From Anaerotruncus rubiinfantis (GTDB lineage: Bacteria > Bacillota > Clostridia > Oscillospirales > Ruminococcaceae), in NCBI RefSeq assembly GCF_900078395.1, contig NZ_FKLA01000008.1, positions 434,001 through 498,000 of the forward strand: a DNA stretch of 64,000 bases, read 5' to 3'. Position 1 is the first letter of the stretch, and each line of letters starts with the position of its first letter. The position numbers were made by a program, and so were the translations under genes. The notes below the pieces were generated by a model. The model made no database searches, was not told the DNA's origin, and saw only the letters and a program-made list of their open reading frames with translations. Of the stretch, positions 39,062 to 48,280 are shown in pieces.

Positions 39062-40216
39062 TTACATGAAGTCCTTGTAGTTTTCGGTGGTGACCTTAAC
39101 GTACGGGACCCAGATGTATTTGCCGCCCGCGACCACGTTGCCGTCCGCATCGGAGACATCGTAACCAACGGTATCTTTGCTGATCTCGAGGCCCTGCGCA
39201 GCCGCAACAGCCACATTGATGGTCGCCTTGCCCTGGTTCTGTGCGTCGTTGAGAACGGTGCCGAGCAGCTCGCCTTTGCTCATGGATTCCAGAGCCGGGG
39301 CGGTCGCGTCAACGCCAACGACCGGAATGAACTTCGCGGGATCGCCGGTGTTGTAGCCTTCGGCTTTCAACGCTTCGATCGCGCCGAGCGCCATGTCGTC
39401 GTTGTTCGCGAGGACCGCTTCGATTTTGTCGATGCCAGCGGAAGCGATGAACGCTTTCATTTTGTCGGTCGCCTGAACTTTATCCCAGTTCGCGGTATCG
39501 GTGCCGAGATCCTCGACTTCGTAACCGGCGGCCTGAATCGCCTCGATGGAATATTTGGAACGCAGGGTTGCATCCTGATGGCCCTGTTCGCCCTGGAGCA
39601 TGATATACTGGATTTTACCGTCGCCATTTTTGTCGGCGTCCGGGTTGGCCTTGAAGTAGTCGACGATGATCTCGCCGGACATGGTGCCGGATTCCTCGGC
39701 GCGTGCGCCGACGTACCAGGCTTTGTCATACTTGTTCATATCGTCCTCTGAGGGCTGGCGGTTGAGGAAGACGATCGGCAGGTTTTCCGCCATCGCCTTG
39801 TCAACCAGCGGGCCGGCAGCGGTCAGATCAACCGGGTTTACTGCCAGGGCGTTGACGCCTTTGGTGATGTAGGTATCGACCTGGTCATTCTGAGTCGGCT
39901 GTTTGTTCTGGGAGTCCACAATCTCGAGGGTTGCGCCCAGAGCTTTCGCGGTATCATCCATGCTGCCGCGCACGCCGGTCATGAAGGTGTCGTCGAATTT
40001 GTAGATGCAGGCGCCGATGGTGATGCCGGACCCATCGAGGGTTGCCGGTGCGGCGGCTTCGGAAGAGGCGGCCTCAGACGAAGCAGCTTCGGACGAAGCG
40101 GGAGCAGCGGACGAAGCAGGTGCGGCAGAAGATGCCGGAGCAGTGCTGTTGCCACCGCAAGCAGCCAGCGTGGCAACCATCAGGGTCGCAACGATAAGCG
40201 CCAGAGATTTTTTCAT
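39062..40216 (-). CDS. mglB: Galactose/glucose-binding lipoprotein
   Basis: A 384-residue protein. Signal and lipobox are ALIVATLMVATLAACGG; a Ser/Ala/Glu/Pro-rich linker (residues about 22-55, SSAAPASS repeats) precedes the binding domain. The domain has ITIGACIYKFDDTFMTGVRG, NQVDTYITKGVNALAVNPVD, FLNRQPSEDD, DKNGDGKIQYIMLQGEQGHQDA (calcium-site loop of the GGBP type) and NNDDMALGAIEAL. First gene of the operon, behind a TAGGAGGAATT site. About 45% similar by eye to the lipoprotein at 30460. Confidence 0.93.
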   Translation of the reverse strand: MKKSLALIVATLMVATLAACGGNSTAPASSAAPASSAAPASSEAASSEAASSEAAAPATLDGSGITIGACIYKFDDTFMTGVRGSMDDTAKALGATLEIVDSQNKQPTQNDQVDTYITKGVNALAVNPVDLTAAGPLVDKAMAENLPIVFLNRQPSEDDMNKYDKAWYVGARAEESGTMSGEIIVDYFKANPDADKNGDGKIQYIMLQGEQGHQDATLRSKYSIEAIQAAGYEVEDLGTDTANWDKVQATDKMKAFIASAGIDKIEAVLANNDDMALGAIEALKAEGYNTGDPAKFIPVVGVDATAPALESMSKGELLGTVLNDAQNQGKATINVAVAAAQGLEISKDTVGYDVSDADGNVVAGGKYIWVPYVKVTTENYKDFM

Positions 40217-40587
40217 CGGTAAATTCCTCCTAAATTTTTCTTTTCATTTTTTTCTGTGGGACCGGTTCTCCCAAACTCATTCGGCCCACTGTCATCATTA
40301 TAGGCAGGAACACATCCGGAATCTATAAAATATTCTTTTGAAATTCATAAAATATCTTTGCACTTAATCCATTTTAGACGATGATGGTTCTTAATATTTG
40401 TGCAATTTACATATTGATGGTGAAATATACCTGAAAACGGGCTGCAACAAACGTTTCTTTTTATAGAAAAAAATAACCGGACTTGGGAAAAGGCAAAATC
40501 GAAGTCATCCGTTGCTATTTGCATCTTAAGGAAGTATAATAGAAGAAATTATGCAGCGAAATACCGTAAGGTTTGGAGAGAAATGAA
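40217..40587. promoter_or_regulatory. Divergent promoter region between mglB and the orphan binding protein
   Basis: 371 bases without a gene. Minus strand: CCTATAAT (40297-40302) upstream of mglB with a poor -35, consistent with activator dependence. Plus strand: TTGCTA (40512-40517), 17-base spacer, TATAAT (40535-40540) before the solute-binding gene at 40588. The middle is AT-rich with no strong inverted repeat that I could see. Confidence 0.6.
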
Positions 40588-42057
40588 ATGATGCGAAGCG
40601 GTTTTGGAAAATTACTGGCGGCTCTTTTGGCAACGGCGGTTCTGACAGCTGGCTGCTCGGGCGCTCCGGCTGCGCAACAGCAGCAGGAACTCAATCCGGA
40701 CGATCCGGTGTCGGTCGAAATCTGGCACTATTATAATGGCCCGCAGAAAATGGCTTTTGACGAACTGGTCACCGAGTTCAACGAAACGGTCGGCCAGGAG
40801 AAGGGGATCGTTGTGGAGGCATTCAGCCAAGGCAATGTCAACGATCTGTTCCGCAAGGTGCACGAAGCGGCCGACAAAAAGGTTGGAGCGGGAGAAGTTC
40901 CGGATGTCTTTGCCGCCTACAGCGACACGGTATACGACCTTGACCAGGCGGGGTTGGTTGCCGCGCTGGACGACTACATCACGCCGGAGGAGCTCTCTGA
41001 GTATGTGGAGGGGTACATAGCGGAAGGCCGTTTCGACGCGTCCGGTTCGCTGAAAATCTTCCCAACCGCCAAGTCCACCGAAATTATGATGATCAATAAA
41101 ACCGACTGGGATAAATTCGCTGCCGAAACCGGGGCCGATCTCGATTCCCTTGCGACAATCGAAGGTGTGGTGGCCGCCGCGCAAAGCTACTACAACTGGA
41201 CCGATGGCCTCACTCCGGAGATTGAAAACGACGGCAGAGCATTTTTCGGCCGGGATGCGATGGCCAATTATATGGTGATCGGATATTATCAGACCGCCGG
41301 TCATCCGCTTTTTGAAACCAGGGACGGCGCTGTCGTTTTTGAGCCGGATGAAGCTGCTTTCCGACGCTTGTGGGACAACTATTACGTTCCCTATATCAAC
41401 GGCTGGTTCGGCGCTTATGGGCGCTTTCGCTCGGACGACGCTAAAACCGGAGATATTATTGCCCTAGTGGGTTCCACTTCCGGTTCGCTCTACTTCCCGG
41501 ATACCGTGACCCTTTCCGATACGGAATCCTACCCGATCGAAGCGGTCGTGATGCCCGCCCCGATTTTTGACGGCGCAAAGCCCAGCGCGGTACAGCAGGG
41601 CGCCGGGATGGCCGTGATCAAGTCCGATCCGCAGACCGAGCTGGCCGCGGTCACCTTCCTAAAATGGTTTACCGAGGAGGAGCGCAATATCCGCTTCTCG
41701 GTCAGCTCCGGATATCTCCCTGTCAAAAAAGCGGCGAACAATATGGAAAAGATTCTGATGGCGCACAGTGAAGGGGATGCGTTCACCCCAACCCTTGAAA
41801 AGACCTTTGCTGTCGCAATTGAAGAGGTGCATACCCATGAAATGTATGCCGAACGTGCGTTCCGCGGTTCGGCTGCCGCGCGGGATGTATTGGAAACCTG
41901 CCTGCAGAAACAGGCGGATGCTGACCGGCAGCGGGTGCTGGACAGAATTGCCGGGGGAGTGTCCCATGAGGACGCCGTGGCCGAGTTTACCACCGACGCG
42001 CAATTCACAGACTGGTATGAGCAGATGGTGAGCGCCGTCCGGGAGGCAATCGCGTAA
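40588..42057 (+). CDS. Family 1 extracellular solute-binding lipoprotein (orphan)
   Basis: A 489-residue protein; ATG 40588 is seven bases after GGAGAG. The signal and lipobox are LLAALLATAVLTAGCSG. The mature protein has VEIWHYYNGPQKMAFDELVTEFNE, the opening of UgpB/MalE-like sugar-binding proteins, then VPDVFAAYSDT and GAGMAVIKSDPQTELAAVTFLKWFTEEE. No permease or ATPase genes accompany it; instead a GGDEF-EAL protein follows 37 bases downstream. It may serve as a ligand sensor for that protein or use transporter parts encoded elsewhere. Confidence 0.88.
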   Translation: MMRSGFGKLLAALLATAVLTAGCSGAPAAQQQQELNPDDPVSVEIWHYYNGPQKMAFDELVTEFNETVGQEKGIVVEAFSQGNVNDLFRKVHEAADKKVGAGEVPDVFAAYSDTVYDLDQAGLVAALDDYITPEELSEYVEGYIAEGRFDASGSLKIFPTAKSTEIMMINKTDWDKFAAETGADLDSLATIEGVVAAAQSYYNWTDGLTPEIENDGRAFFGRDAMANYMVIGYYQTAGHPLFETRDGAVVFEPDEAAFRRLWDNYYVPYINGWFGAYGRFRSDDAKTGDIIALVGSTSGSLYFPDTVTLSDTESYPIEAVVMPAPIFDGAKPSAVQQGAGMAVIKSDPQTELAAVTFLKWFTEEERNIRFSVSSGYLPVKKAANNMEKILMAHSEGDAFTPTLEKTFAVAIEEVHTHEMYAERAFRGSAAARDVLETCLQKQADADRQRVLDRIAGGVSHEDAVAEFTTDAQFTDWYEQMVSAVREAIA

Positions 42058-42103
42058 GACATGCCTCGATTGGGGAAACAAGTCTCCGGGGTGGATGGAT
42101 GAT

Positions 42104-45100
42104 ATGGAAAAAGCGCACAAACGGATGAATTCCATTATGAATAAAATTCTGCTTCCGATGGCGATTGCGATGATCGTTCAGGCGGGGCTTTTTTCCGGTA
42201 ATATTTTATGGGGCGGCACCATCGAAAAACTGAACAATAATGCGTTTGACATCCTGAACGAACAGGTGATCAACCGGAAAAATTACCTGGAAAACGAAAT
42301 GGTGCAGCGTTGGTCAAATGTGGGACAGACGGCGGATGCCATCCGCGGAACGATTTCCGAGTTCATTGCGGGAGAACGCAGAAGTGGGGATTACCATGGG
42401 ATGGACTCCGCGCTGGAAAGCAAGATCCTGCTGGGCGCGTCGGATCAGCTGATCGGCCTGATGCGGCAGAATTCCGTGACCGGCGCATTCCTGATTCTCG
42501 AAGGGAAAAAGGACCAATACGACGCGCTGGGGAAGCTGCAGAAAACCGCGCTTTATATTCGTGACATGGACCCAACCACCTACCTCGCGGACAATTCAGA
42601 CCTGCTCATAGAATATGCGCCGCCAAGCGTTACAAAAGCACTGGGCATTTCGCTTGATTCCAAATGGCAGGCGCACATGCAGTTTGACCCGCAGGACAAG
42701 AAGCATTGGGACTTTTACCATAAGCCGTTTGAGGCTGCGATGAAGCACCCGGATATTGGGGAGGAGGACCTGGGCTATTGGTGCGGGCCTTTCCGGCTGG
42801 ATGAAACCGGGCTCGGAGTGATCACCTATTCGATCCCGCTGCGCAGCGGAACCGGGGGAATTTACGGCGTGATAGGAGTGGAGATCACCCTTGATTATCT
42901 GCGTTCGCTGATTCCTTACCAGGAGATCAACGCGGATAAAAAGGGAATGTATCTGCTCGGTTTGGATGACAGCCAGGATATGAATTTTGATGTGGTTCTC
43001 TCGACGGGGCCGGCTTTTACCCATCTGTTCGGCGGAGAGCCTTCAGTCGGTTTCTCCAGGACGCCGGTTTATGGCAACAGCTACGAGCTGCTGCCCACCG
43101 AACGGACTGACCAGCCGGTCTACGGATGCGTACAGTACCTCACCCTTTATAACAGCAACACGCCGTTTGAATATGAACGCTGGGCGCTTATCGGGATCCT
43201 TGAGCGCAAACAGCTGCTCGGCTTTTCGGATGGGGTAGCGCGGTCGGTCTGGGGCACTTGGGGTATTTCGCTCCTGATTGGGCTGCTTGCCGCGTGGTTT
43301 GCCAGTCTGTTGCTTGCGCGGCCGGTCATCCGGATGGTGCGGCAGGTGCGGGAAAGCGATCCGCTGAAGCCGCTCCAGCTCGAAAAGATCAATATTTATG
43401 AAGTCGACGAGCTCGCCGGCGCGATCGAATCGCTCAGCGATCGTGTCGTGCAGGCGGCAAACCGTCTTTCTCAAATTATTGATATAGCCGGCGTCCCGAT
43501 CGGAGCGTTTGAGTATCTGCCGGATACTGGACGGGTTTACTGTACGGAGCGTTTCTTCGTGCTGCTCGATATCCGGGCGGAGCTTGCGCAGGATGGCACG
43601 ATCGATTCTGTAGAATTCCAGAACCTGATAGCCGCAATGGGGGACCGGGTGGAGGAACGCCGGGATGGCGGACAAACGAGGATTCTGCGGCTTTATAATG
43701 AGGTGAAAGGGACGCATTGGGTGCGCCTGAAGGTCGTTGAGGAAAACGGAAAAGCCATGGGCGTTGTGAGCGACATCACCCAGGAGGTGCTCGAACGGCG
43801 CAAGATTGAACGGGAACGCGACTATGACCTGTTGACCAACCTGCTCAATCGCCGCGCTTTTACCACCGAGCTGTCCAAGCACTTTGAAAATCCGCAGGAA
43901 CTGGGGATCGGCGCGCTGATCATGCTCGACCTGGATAACCTCAAATTCATCAACGACAGTTATGGGCACGATTACGGTGACGAATACATCCGCTGTATGG
44001 CCAATGCCCTCAAACGCCACACCCCATACCATGCGCTGGTTTCGCGCATGTCGGGCGACGAATTCTATGTGTTCCTGTATGGATACCATTCCCGTGAAGA
44101 AGTCCGCGGAGTGATCGCGGGGATTCATAACGGCATTCAGTCCACCGAGTTCCCGCTGCCTGACAATGAAGTATTCAGGGTGCGCGCGTCCGCAGGGATT
44201 GCCTGGTATCCGGACGATTCCGGTTCGTACGAGATGCTGATCAAATATGCGGACTTCGCCATGTATAAGGTCAAGAACACCACCAAGGGCGAATTCAACG
44301 AGTTTGACATGGAAAGCTACAACCGCGATTCCTATCTGCTGCACAACAAGGAGGAGCTCAACCGCCTGATTGACGGAGAGCTGGTGACCTATCATTTCCA
44401 ACCGATTGTCGACGCGAGAAACGGTGAGATTTTTGGTTACGAGGCGCTGATGCGGTCGACTCTGCCGACCATCAAATCCCCATTGGAAATTCTGGCGCTT
44501 GCAAAAAGCCAATCGAAGCTTTACAGTATCGAACGGCTCACATGGCGCAAAAGCCTGGAATGCTTCAGCAAGCTTACCTGCGTCGACCCGAAAACCTGTC
44601 TGTTTATCAACTCGATCGCGAACCAGATCCTCAACGAGACGGATATCAAAACGGTGCAGGACAAATACGCGCCGATGCTGCCGCGTGTGGTCGTGGAGTT
44701 CACCGAAGAGGAGAAATCCGGAGAGGATTGCACCCGCTGCAAACGGGAGATGGCCCGGCGCTGGTATGCCAAGATCGCGCTGGATGATTTTGGAACCGGC
44801 TATAACAGTGATGTGGCGCTGCTTTCGATCAGCCCGGATTTTGTAAAAATCGATATCTCGATCGTGCGCAACATTGACAGTGACGTAAACCGTCAGAATA
44901 TCCTGCAAAACCTCATCTCCTATTCCAAAGCGCGCGGGATCAAGGTGATTGCGGAAGGGGTCGAGACCCATGCCGAGATGGAGACGCTGGTGCGCAGCGG
45001 CGTGGATTACCTGCAGGGATTTTATGTGGCGATGCCGCAGCCGATCCCGCGCAGGATCGATCCGCAGGTGAAAAAGGAAATCTTGGAAGCGGCGCGGGAA

Positions 45101-45127
45101 GCTGTTTCCGACGCCGGAAAAGCATAA
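42104..45127 (+). CDS. Membrane c-di-GMP enzyme: Cache, HAMP-like, GGDEF and EAL domains
   Basis: About 1,007 residues. TM1 (ILLPMAIAMIVQAGLFSGNILWG), a large extracellular Cache-like sensor (about 40-370), TM2 (VWGTWGISLLIGLLAAWFASLLLA), a linker/PAS-like region, then GGDEF with DLLTNLLNRRAF, DLDNLKFINDSYG and SRMSGDEF (SGDEF in place of GGDEF) near 649. The EAL domain has GYEALMRS near 780, FINSIANQ, VVEFTEEE, LDDFGTGYNS, VKIDISI and AEGVET, so phosphodiesterase residues are all present. Probably sensor-controlled c-di-GMP turnover. Start is 42095 or 42104; the latter is better spaced from GGGGTGG. Confidence 0.92.
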   Translation: MEKAHKRMNSIMNKILLPMAIAMIVQAGLFSGNILWGGTIEKLNNNAFDILNEQVINRKNYLENEMVQRWSNVGQTADAIRGTISEFIAGERRSGDYHGMDSALESKILLGASDQLIGLMRQNSVTGAFLILEGKKDQYDALGKLQKTALYIRDMDPTTYLADNSDLLIEYAPPSVTKALGISLDSKWQAHMQFDPQDKKHWDFYHKPFEAAMKHPDIGEEDLGYWCGPFRLDETGLGVITYSIPLRSGTGGIYGVIGVEITLDYLRSLIPYQEINADKKGMYLLGLDDSQDMNFDVVLSTGPAFTHLFGGEPSVGFSRTPVYGNSYELLPTERTDQPVYGCVQYLTLYNSNTPFEYERWALIGILERKQLLGFSDGVARSVWGTWGISLLIGLLAAWFASLLLARPVIRMVRQVRESDPLKPLQLEKINIYEVDELAGAIESLSDRVVQAANRLSQIIDIAGVPIGAFEYLPDTGRVYCTERFFVLLDIRAELAQDGTIDSVEFQNLIAAMGDRVEERRDGGQTRILRLYNEVKGTHWVRLKVVEENGKAMGVVSDITQEVLERRKIERERDYDLLTNLLNRRAFTTELSKHFENPQELGIGALIMLDLDNLKFINDSYGHDYGDEYIRCMANALKRHTPYHALVSRMSGDEFYVFLYGYHSREEVRGVIAGIHNGIQSTEFPLPDNEVFRVRASAGIAWYPDDSGSYEMLIKYADFAMYKVKNTTKGEFNEFDMESYNRDSYLLHNKEELNRLIDGELVTYHFQPIVDARNGEIFGYEALMRSTLPTIKSPLEILALAKSQSKLYSIERLTWRKSLECFSKLTCVDPKTCLFINSIANQILNETDIKTVQDKYAPMLPRVVVEFTEEEKSGEDCTRCKREMARRWYAKIALDDFGTGYNSDVALLSISPDFVKIDISIVRNIDSDVNRQNILQNLISYSKARGIKVIAEGVETHAEMETLVRSGVDYLQGFYVAMPQPIPRRIDPQVKKEILEAAREAVSDAGKA

Positions 45128-45153
45128 TTTTTCCTATGCGGCAGCCCCTTCAG

Positions 45154-45182
45154 CGGGCCCACAAAGCTTGTGGGCCCGTTTT
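45154..45182 (+). terminator. Terminator after the GGDEF-EAL gene
   Basis: CGGGCCCACAA-AGC-TTGTGGGCCCG followed by TTTTCATTT; 11-bp perfect stem. Confidence 0.9.
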
Positions 45183-45229
45183 CATTTGGGGAAAATGTAT
45201 ATTCCACGCGGGAAAAGTGCAGAATCCGC

Positions 45230-45258
45230 TTGACAAAGTGAGAAACTGCGCGTAAAAT
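45230..45258 (+). promoter_or_regulatory. Promoter of the zur-znu operon
   Basis: TTGACA (45230-45235), 17-base spacer, TAAAAT (45253-45258). The -35 matches the consensus. Confidence 0.8.
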
Positions 45259-45286
45259 TTGAAATTGAAATTCAAATTCAAATTGG
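45256..45286. promoter_or_regulatory. Fur/Zur-type operator
   Basis: Tandem TTGAAA TTGAAA facing TTCAAA TTCAAA, an inverted repeat of hexamers overlapping the -10 and start of transcription. It is typical of Fur-family boxes and well placed for autorepression when zinc is plentiful. Confidence 0.7.
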
Positions 45287-45296
45287 AGGGAGCGCT

Positions 45297-45713
45297 ATGG
45301 AAGGCTCAGGCGGATACCGGACACGGCAGCGGGAATTGATAGAACAGTTTTTGGTAGCCAATCGTGAACGGCATTTGAGCGTCGACGAGGTGGTGGATTA
45401 CCTGCGTGGACAGGGTTCACCGGTCGGGCGCTCCACCGTCTACCGCTGCCTCGACCGGCTGGTCGTGCAGGGCGCGGTGCGCAGGTACTTTTTGGAAGAA
45501 GGCGCGGGGGCCTGCTACCAGTATGCCGGGAAAGGCACAGCCTGCCGGGAACATTTCCATCTCAAATGCATCGGATGCGGCAGGCTCATCCATGTTGAGT
45601 GCGACTATCTCGACGAGGTCGCGCGGCATGTTCTGGAGCATCATCATTTCACCATTGATAACACAAAGACGGTGCTTTATGGGTTCTGTGAGTCCTGCGC
45701 ACAAAAAGCTTAA
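45297..45713 (+). CDS. zur: Fur-family metal regulator (Zur-like)
   Basis: A 138-residue protein behind TTGGAGGGAG. The winged helix includes HLSVDEVVDYLRGQGSPVGRSTVYRCLDRLV (about 20-52). The metal-binding C-terminal domain has HFHLKCIGCGRLIHVECD and later CESC, i.e. two CxxC structural zinc pairs plus regulatory His/Asp/Glu. Zinc rather than iron is inferred from the znuACB genes in the same operon. It should repress its own operon through the box at 45256-45286. Confidence 0.88.
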   Translation: MEGSGGYRTRQRELIEQFLVANRERHLSVDEVVDYLRGQGSPVGRSTVYRCLDRLVVQGAVRRYFLEEGAGACYQYAGKGTACREHFHLKCIGCGRLIHVECDYLDEVARHVLEHHHFTIDNTKTVLYGFCESCAQKA

Positions 45714-45723
45714 GAGGTAGATC

Positions 45724-46683
45724 ATGCAGTTCTTGAAAAAAATTTGCGCAGCGCTGCTTTCGGCCGCGCTGGCGGCATCCGCCGCCGGATGCGCGGCTCC
45801 GGAAGAACCGGCGGCCGGACGGCTGAGGATCGTGACAACCCTGTTTCCGCAGTACGATTTTGCCCGGCAGCTTGCCGGGGAACGGGCGGAAGTCACATTG
45901 CTGCTTCCCCCTGGCGTGGAGAGTCATTCTTATGAACCGACGCCGGCTGATATCATCAAAATCGCAAACGCGGACCTGTTCGTATACACCGGGCAGTATA
46001 TGGAACCGTGGGCGCAGAATATTTTGGACGGTGTGGAGATGGGCGGCGATGTGCTCGATATTTCCACGGGCATCGTGCTCGACCCGGAGGACCATGACCA
46101 CGCGGGCGAAACCGAGACGGAGCATGCCGCCCACGCGGATCATGGGCACGGCGGATATGATCCGCACATCTGGACCGACCCGGTGAACGCGCGGCAGATG
46201 GTGCAAAACCTCGCGGATGCGCTCTGCGCGGCGGACCCGGAAGGCGAAGCCTTTTACCGCGGGAACGAACGGGACTATCTTGAAGCTCTTGCAGCGCTCG
46301 ACCGGGAATTTTCCGAAATTGTTTCTCATGGAAAACGCAGGGAGATCGTCTTTGGCGGGCGGTTCGCGCTGCATTATTTTGCCGAGCGGTATGGGCTTGA
46401 CTACACGGCGGCGTTCGATTCCTGTTCTCATGAGACTGAACCGAGCGCGCAGGTACTGGCGCGGATCATTGACACGATTGGAAGGGAGCGGATTCCGGTC
46501 ATTTACTACGAGGAACTGACCGACCCGAAAGTGGCGCGGGCCATTTCCGAGGAAACAGGCGCAAAGATGCTGCTTCTGCATTCCTGCCACAATGTGTCGC
46601 GGGATGAACTGCGGGAAGGCGCTACTTATCTGTCGCTGATGCGGCAGAATGCCGAAAACCTGAAGGAGGGACTCAACGGATGA
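45724..46683 (+). CDS. znuA: Zinc ABC transporter substrate-binding lipoprotein
   Basis: A 319-residue protein behind AAGAGGTAG. Signal and lipobox: LLSAALAASAAGCAA. The cluster A-I/ZnuA fold has TTLFPQYDFARQLAGERAEVTLLLPPGVESHSYEPTPADI (first metal His in SHSYEPTP). A His-rich loop near residues 120-145 (DHDHAGETETEHAAHADHGHGGYDPHIW) is typical of zinc-specific members, and DPHIWTDP supplies the next ligand. The stop overlaps znuC (GGATGA). Confidence 0.92.
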   Translation: MQFLKKICAALLSAALAASAAGCAAPEEPAAGRLRIVTTLFPQYDFARQLAGERAEVTLLLPPGVESHSYEPTPADIIKIANADLFVYTGQYMEPWAQNILDGVEMGGDVLDISTGIVLDPEDHDHAGETETEHAAHADHGHGGYDPHIWTDPVNARQMVQNLADALCAADPEGEAFYRGNERDYLEALAALDREFSEIVSHGKRREIVFGGRFALHYFAERYGLDYTAAFDSCSHETEPSAQVLARIIDTIGRERIPVIYYEELTDPKVARAISEETGAKMLLLHSCHNVSRDELREGATYLSLMRQNAENLKEGLNG

Positions 46684-47387
46684 CGCTCATCTCCTGTAAA
46701 AACGTCAGCATGCGCTATGAAAACCAGTTGGCGGTCGAAAATGTCAGTTTTGATATCGAGGAAGGCGACTACGTCTGTATTGTTGGTGAAAACGGGTCCG
46801 GAAAAAGCACCCTGCTCAAAGGGCTGCTCGGCCTGATGCAGCCCAGTGCCGGAACGATCACCTTTGGCGGCGGGCTTACCCGCGATCGGATCGGCTATCT
46901 GCCGCAGCAGACGGTCGTCCAGCGGGACTTTCCGGCTTCGGTCCGGGAGGTTGTGCTGTCCGGATGCCTCAACCGGCGGGGTCTGCGCCCGTTTTATTCC
47001 GAGAAGGAACGCAGAATTGCGGCGCAGAACATCGAGCGGCTTGGGATCGGCGGCCTTAGCCGAAAATCTTACCGCGACCTTTCGGGCGGCCAGCAGCAGC
47101 GGGTGCTTTTGGCACGGGCGCTTTGCGCGACCGAGAAGCTGCTGCTGCTTGACGAGCCGGTCACCGGGCTCGACCCGGTTGTGACGGCGGATATGTACAC
47201 GCTGCTGCGCGCCCTCAACCAGGATGGCGTGACGGTTATCATGGTTTCGCATGACATCAACTGTTCGGTCCATAATGCGGGCAAGATCCTGCACATGGAT
47301 ACGACAGTCCGGTTCTACGGATCGTCCGCGGAGTATCTGAAGAGCGACATCTGCCGCCGTTTTCTGGGAGGTGACTGCCATGATTGA
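46680..47387 (+). CDS. znuC: Zinc ABC transporter ATP-binding protein
   Basis: A 235-residue protein: Walker A GENGSGKST (about 38-46), Q-loop LPQQTVVQRDFP, signature DLSGGQQQRVLLARAL, Walker B LLLLDEPVTGLD and the switch His in VSHDI. Length and C-terminus fit the ZnuC/ManX class. It overlaps znuA and znuB by a few bases. Confidence 0.92.
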   Translation: MTLISCKNVSMRYENQLAVENVSFDIEEGDYVCIVGENGSGKSTLLKGLLGLMQPSAGTITFGGGLTRDRIGYLPQQTVVQRDFPASVREVVLSGCLNRRGLRPFYSEKERRIAAQNIERLGIGGLSRKSYRDLSGGQQQRVLLARALCATEKLLLLDEPVTGLDPVVTADMYTLLRALNQDGVTVIMVSHDINCSVHNAGKILHMDTTVRFYGSSAEYLKSDICRRFLGGDCHD

Positions 47388-48204
47388 GCTGGTCCGCGGA
47401 CTTTTTTCGTATGGTTTTCTTACCCGCGCGGTCATCGTGGGCACACTGGTCGCGCTTTGTGCGGCGCTGCTGGGGGTGAGCTTAGTCCTCAAGCGCTATT
47501 CGATGATTGGGGATGGGCTTTCGCATGTGGGCTTTGGCGCGCTGTCGGTTGCGATGGCGTTGAATGTCGCACCACTGGCCGTTTCCACGCCGGTGGTGAT
47601 CCTTGCGGCATTCCTGCTTCTGCGCCTCAGCGAACAGAGTAAAATCAAGGGCGACGCGGCCATCGGGCTTATCGCTTCGAGCGCGCTGGCAATCGGCGTG
47701 ATTGTCACCTCGCTCACCTCCGGAATGAATGCCGATGTAAACGGCTATCTGTTCGGCAGCATCCTTGCGATGAGCAAAGGGGATGTGTTCCTGTCGCTGG
47801 TGCTTTCGGCATTTGTGCTGGTGCTGTTCGTACTCTTTTATAATAAGATTTTTGCGGTGACCTTTGACGAGGCGTTCGCGCAGGCCACCGGCACCAACGC
47901 GAGGATCTACAATATGCTGATCGCCTTGCTGACCGCTGTGACCATCGTGGTTGGTATGCGGATTATGGGCGCGATGCTCATATCAAGCCTCATCATTTTT
48001 CCCGCGCTCACCGCCATGCGTGTCTGCCGCAGTTTTAAAGGCGTGGTAGTCACCGCGGCCGCTGTTTCGGTAATCTGCTTTTTTGGCGGGATGCTTGGGT
48101 CGTTTGCTTTTTCCACACCCGCTGGCGCGACCATCGTGGTTGCGAACATTGTGATGTTCCTACTGTTTACGCTGGCAGGCGTCCTGAAAAACCGGATGTT
48201 TTAA
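47380..48204 (+). CDS. znuB: Zinc ABC transporter permease
   Basis: A 274-residue protein with about eight membrane segments of the ABC-3 family; ATG 47380 follows GGGAGGTGA. Conserved blocks: LGVSLVLKRYSMIGDGLSHVGFGALSVA near residue 30, DVNGYLFGSILAMS near 112 and MRIMGAMLISSLIIFPALTAM near 190. Completes the zinc importer; a terminator follows. Confidence 0.92.
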   Translation: MIELVRGLFSYGFLTRAVIVGTLVALCAALLGVSLVLKRYSMIGDGLSHVGFGALSVAMALNVAPLAVSTPVVILAAFLLLRLSEQSKIKGDAAIGLIASSALAIGVIVTSLTSGMNADVNGYLFGSILAMSKGDVFLSLVLSAFVLVLFVLFYNKIFAVTFDEAFAQATGTNARIYNMLIALLTAVTIVVGMRIMGAMLISSLIIFPALTAMRVCRSFKGVVVTAAAVSVICFFGGMLGSFAFSTPAGATIVVANIVMFLLFTLAGVLKNRMF

Positions 48205-48216
48205 ATGCGGGCCTAT

Positions 48217-48247
48217 CCCCCGCCGGGAATCTTCCGGCGGGGGTTTT
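48217..48247 (+). terminator. Terminator of the zur-znu operon
   Basis: CCCCCGCCGG pairs with CCGGCGGGGG, followed by TTTTGG. Confidence 0.85.
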
Positions 48248-48280
48248 GGCTGCTTTTCCTCACGGCCGGCTGATGGCCAG

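Noticed and set aside
40020..40140. Tandem DNA repeat in the mglB gene
   Set aside because: Encodes the Ser/Ala/Glu linker after the lipobox, usual for lipoproteins of these bacteria.
43043..44971. 642-residue open frame on the minus strand inside the GGDEF-EAL gene
   Set aside because: It is fully antisense to a gene with recognisable GGDEF and EAL motifs, has no ribosome site or known domain, and is a by-product of high-GC codon use.
45649..46590. 313-residue open frame on the minus strand opposite znuA
   Set aside because: Antisense to a well-supported zinc-binding protein; no start signals.
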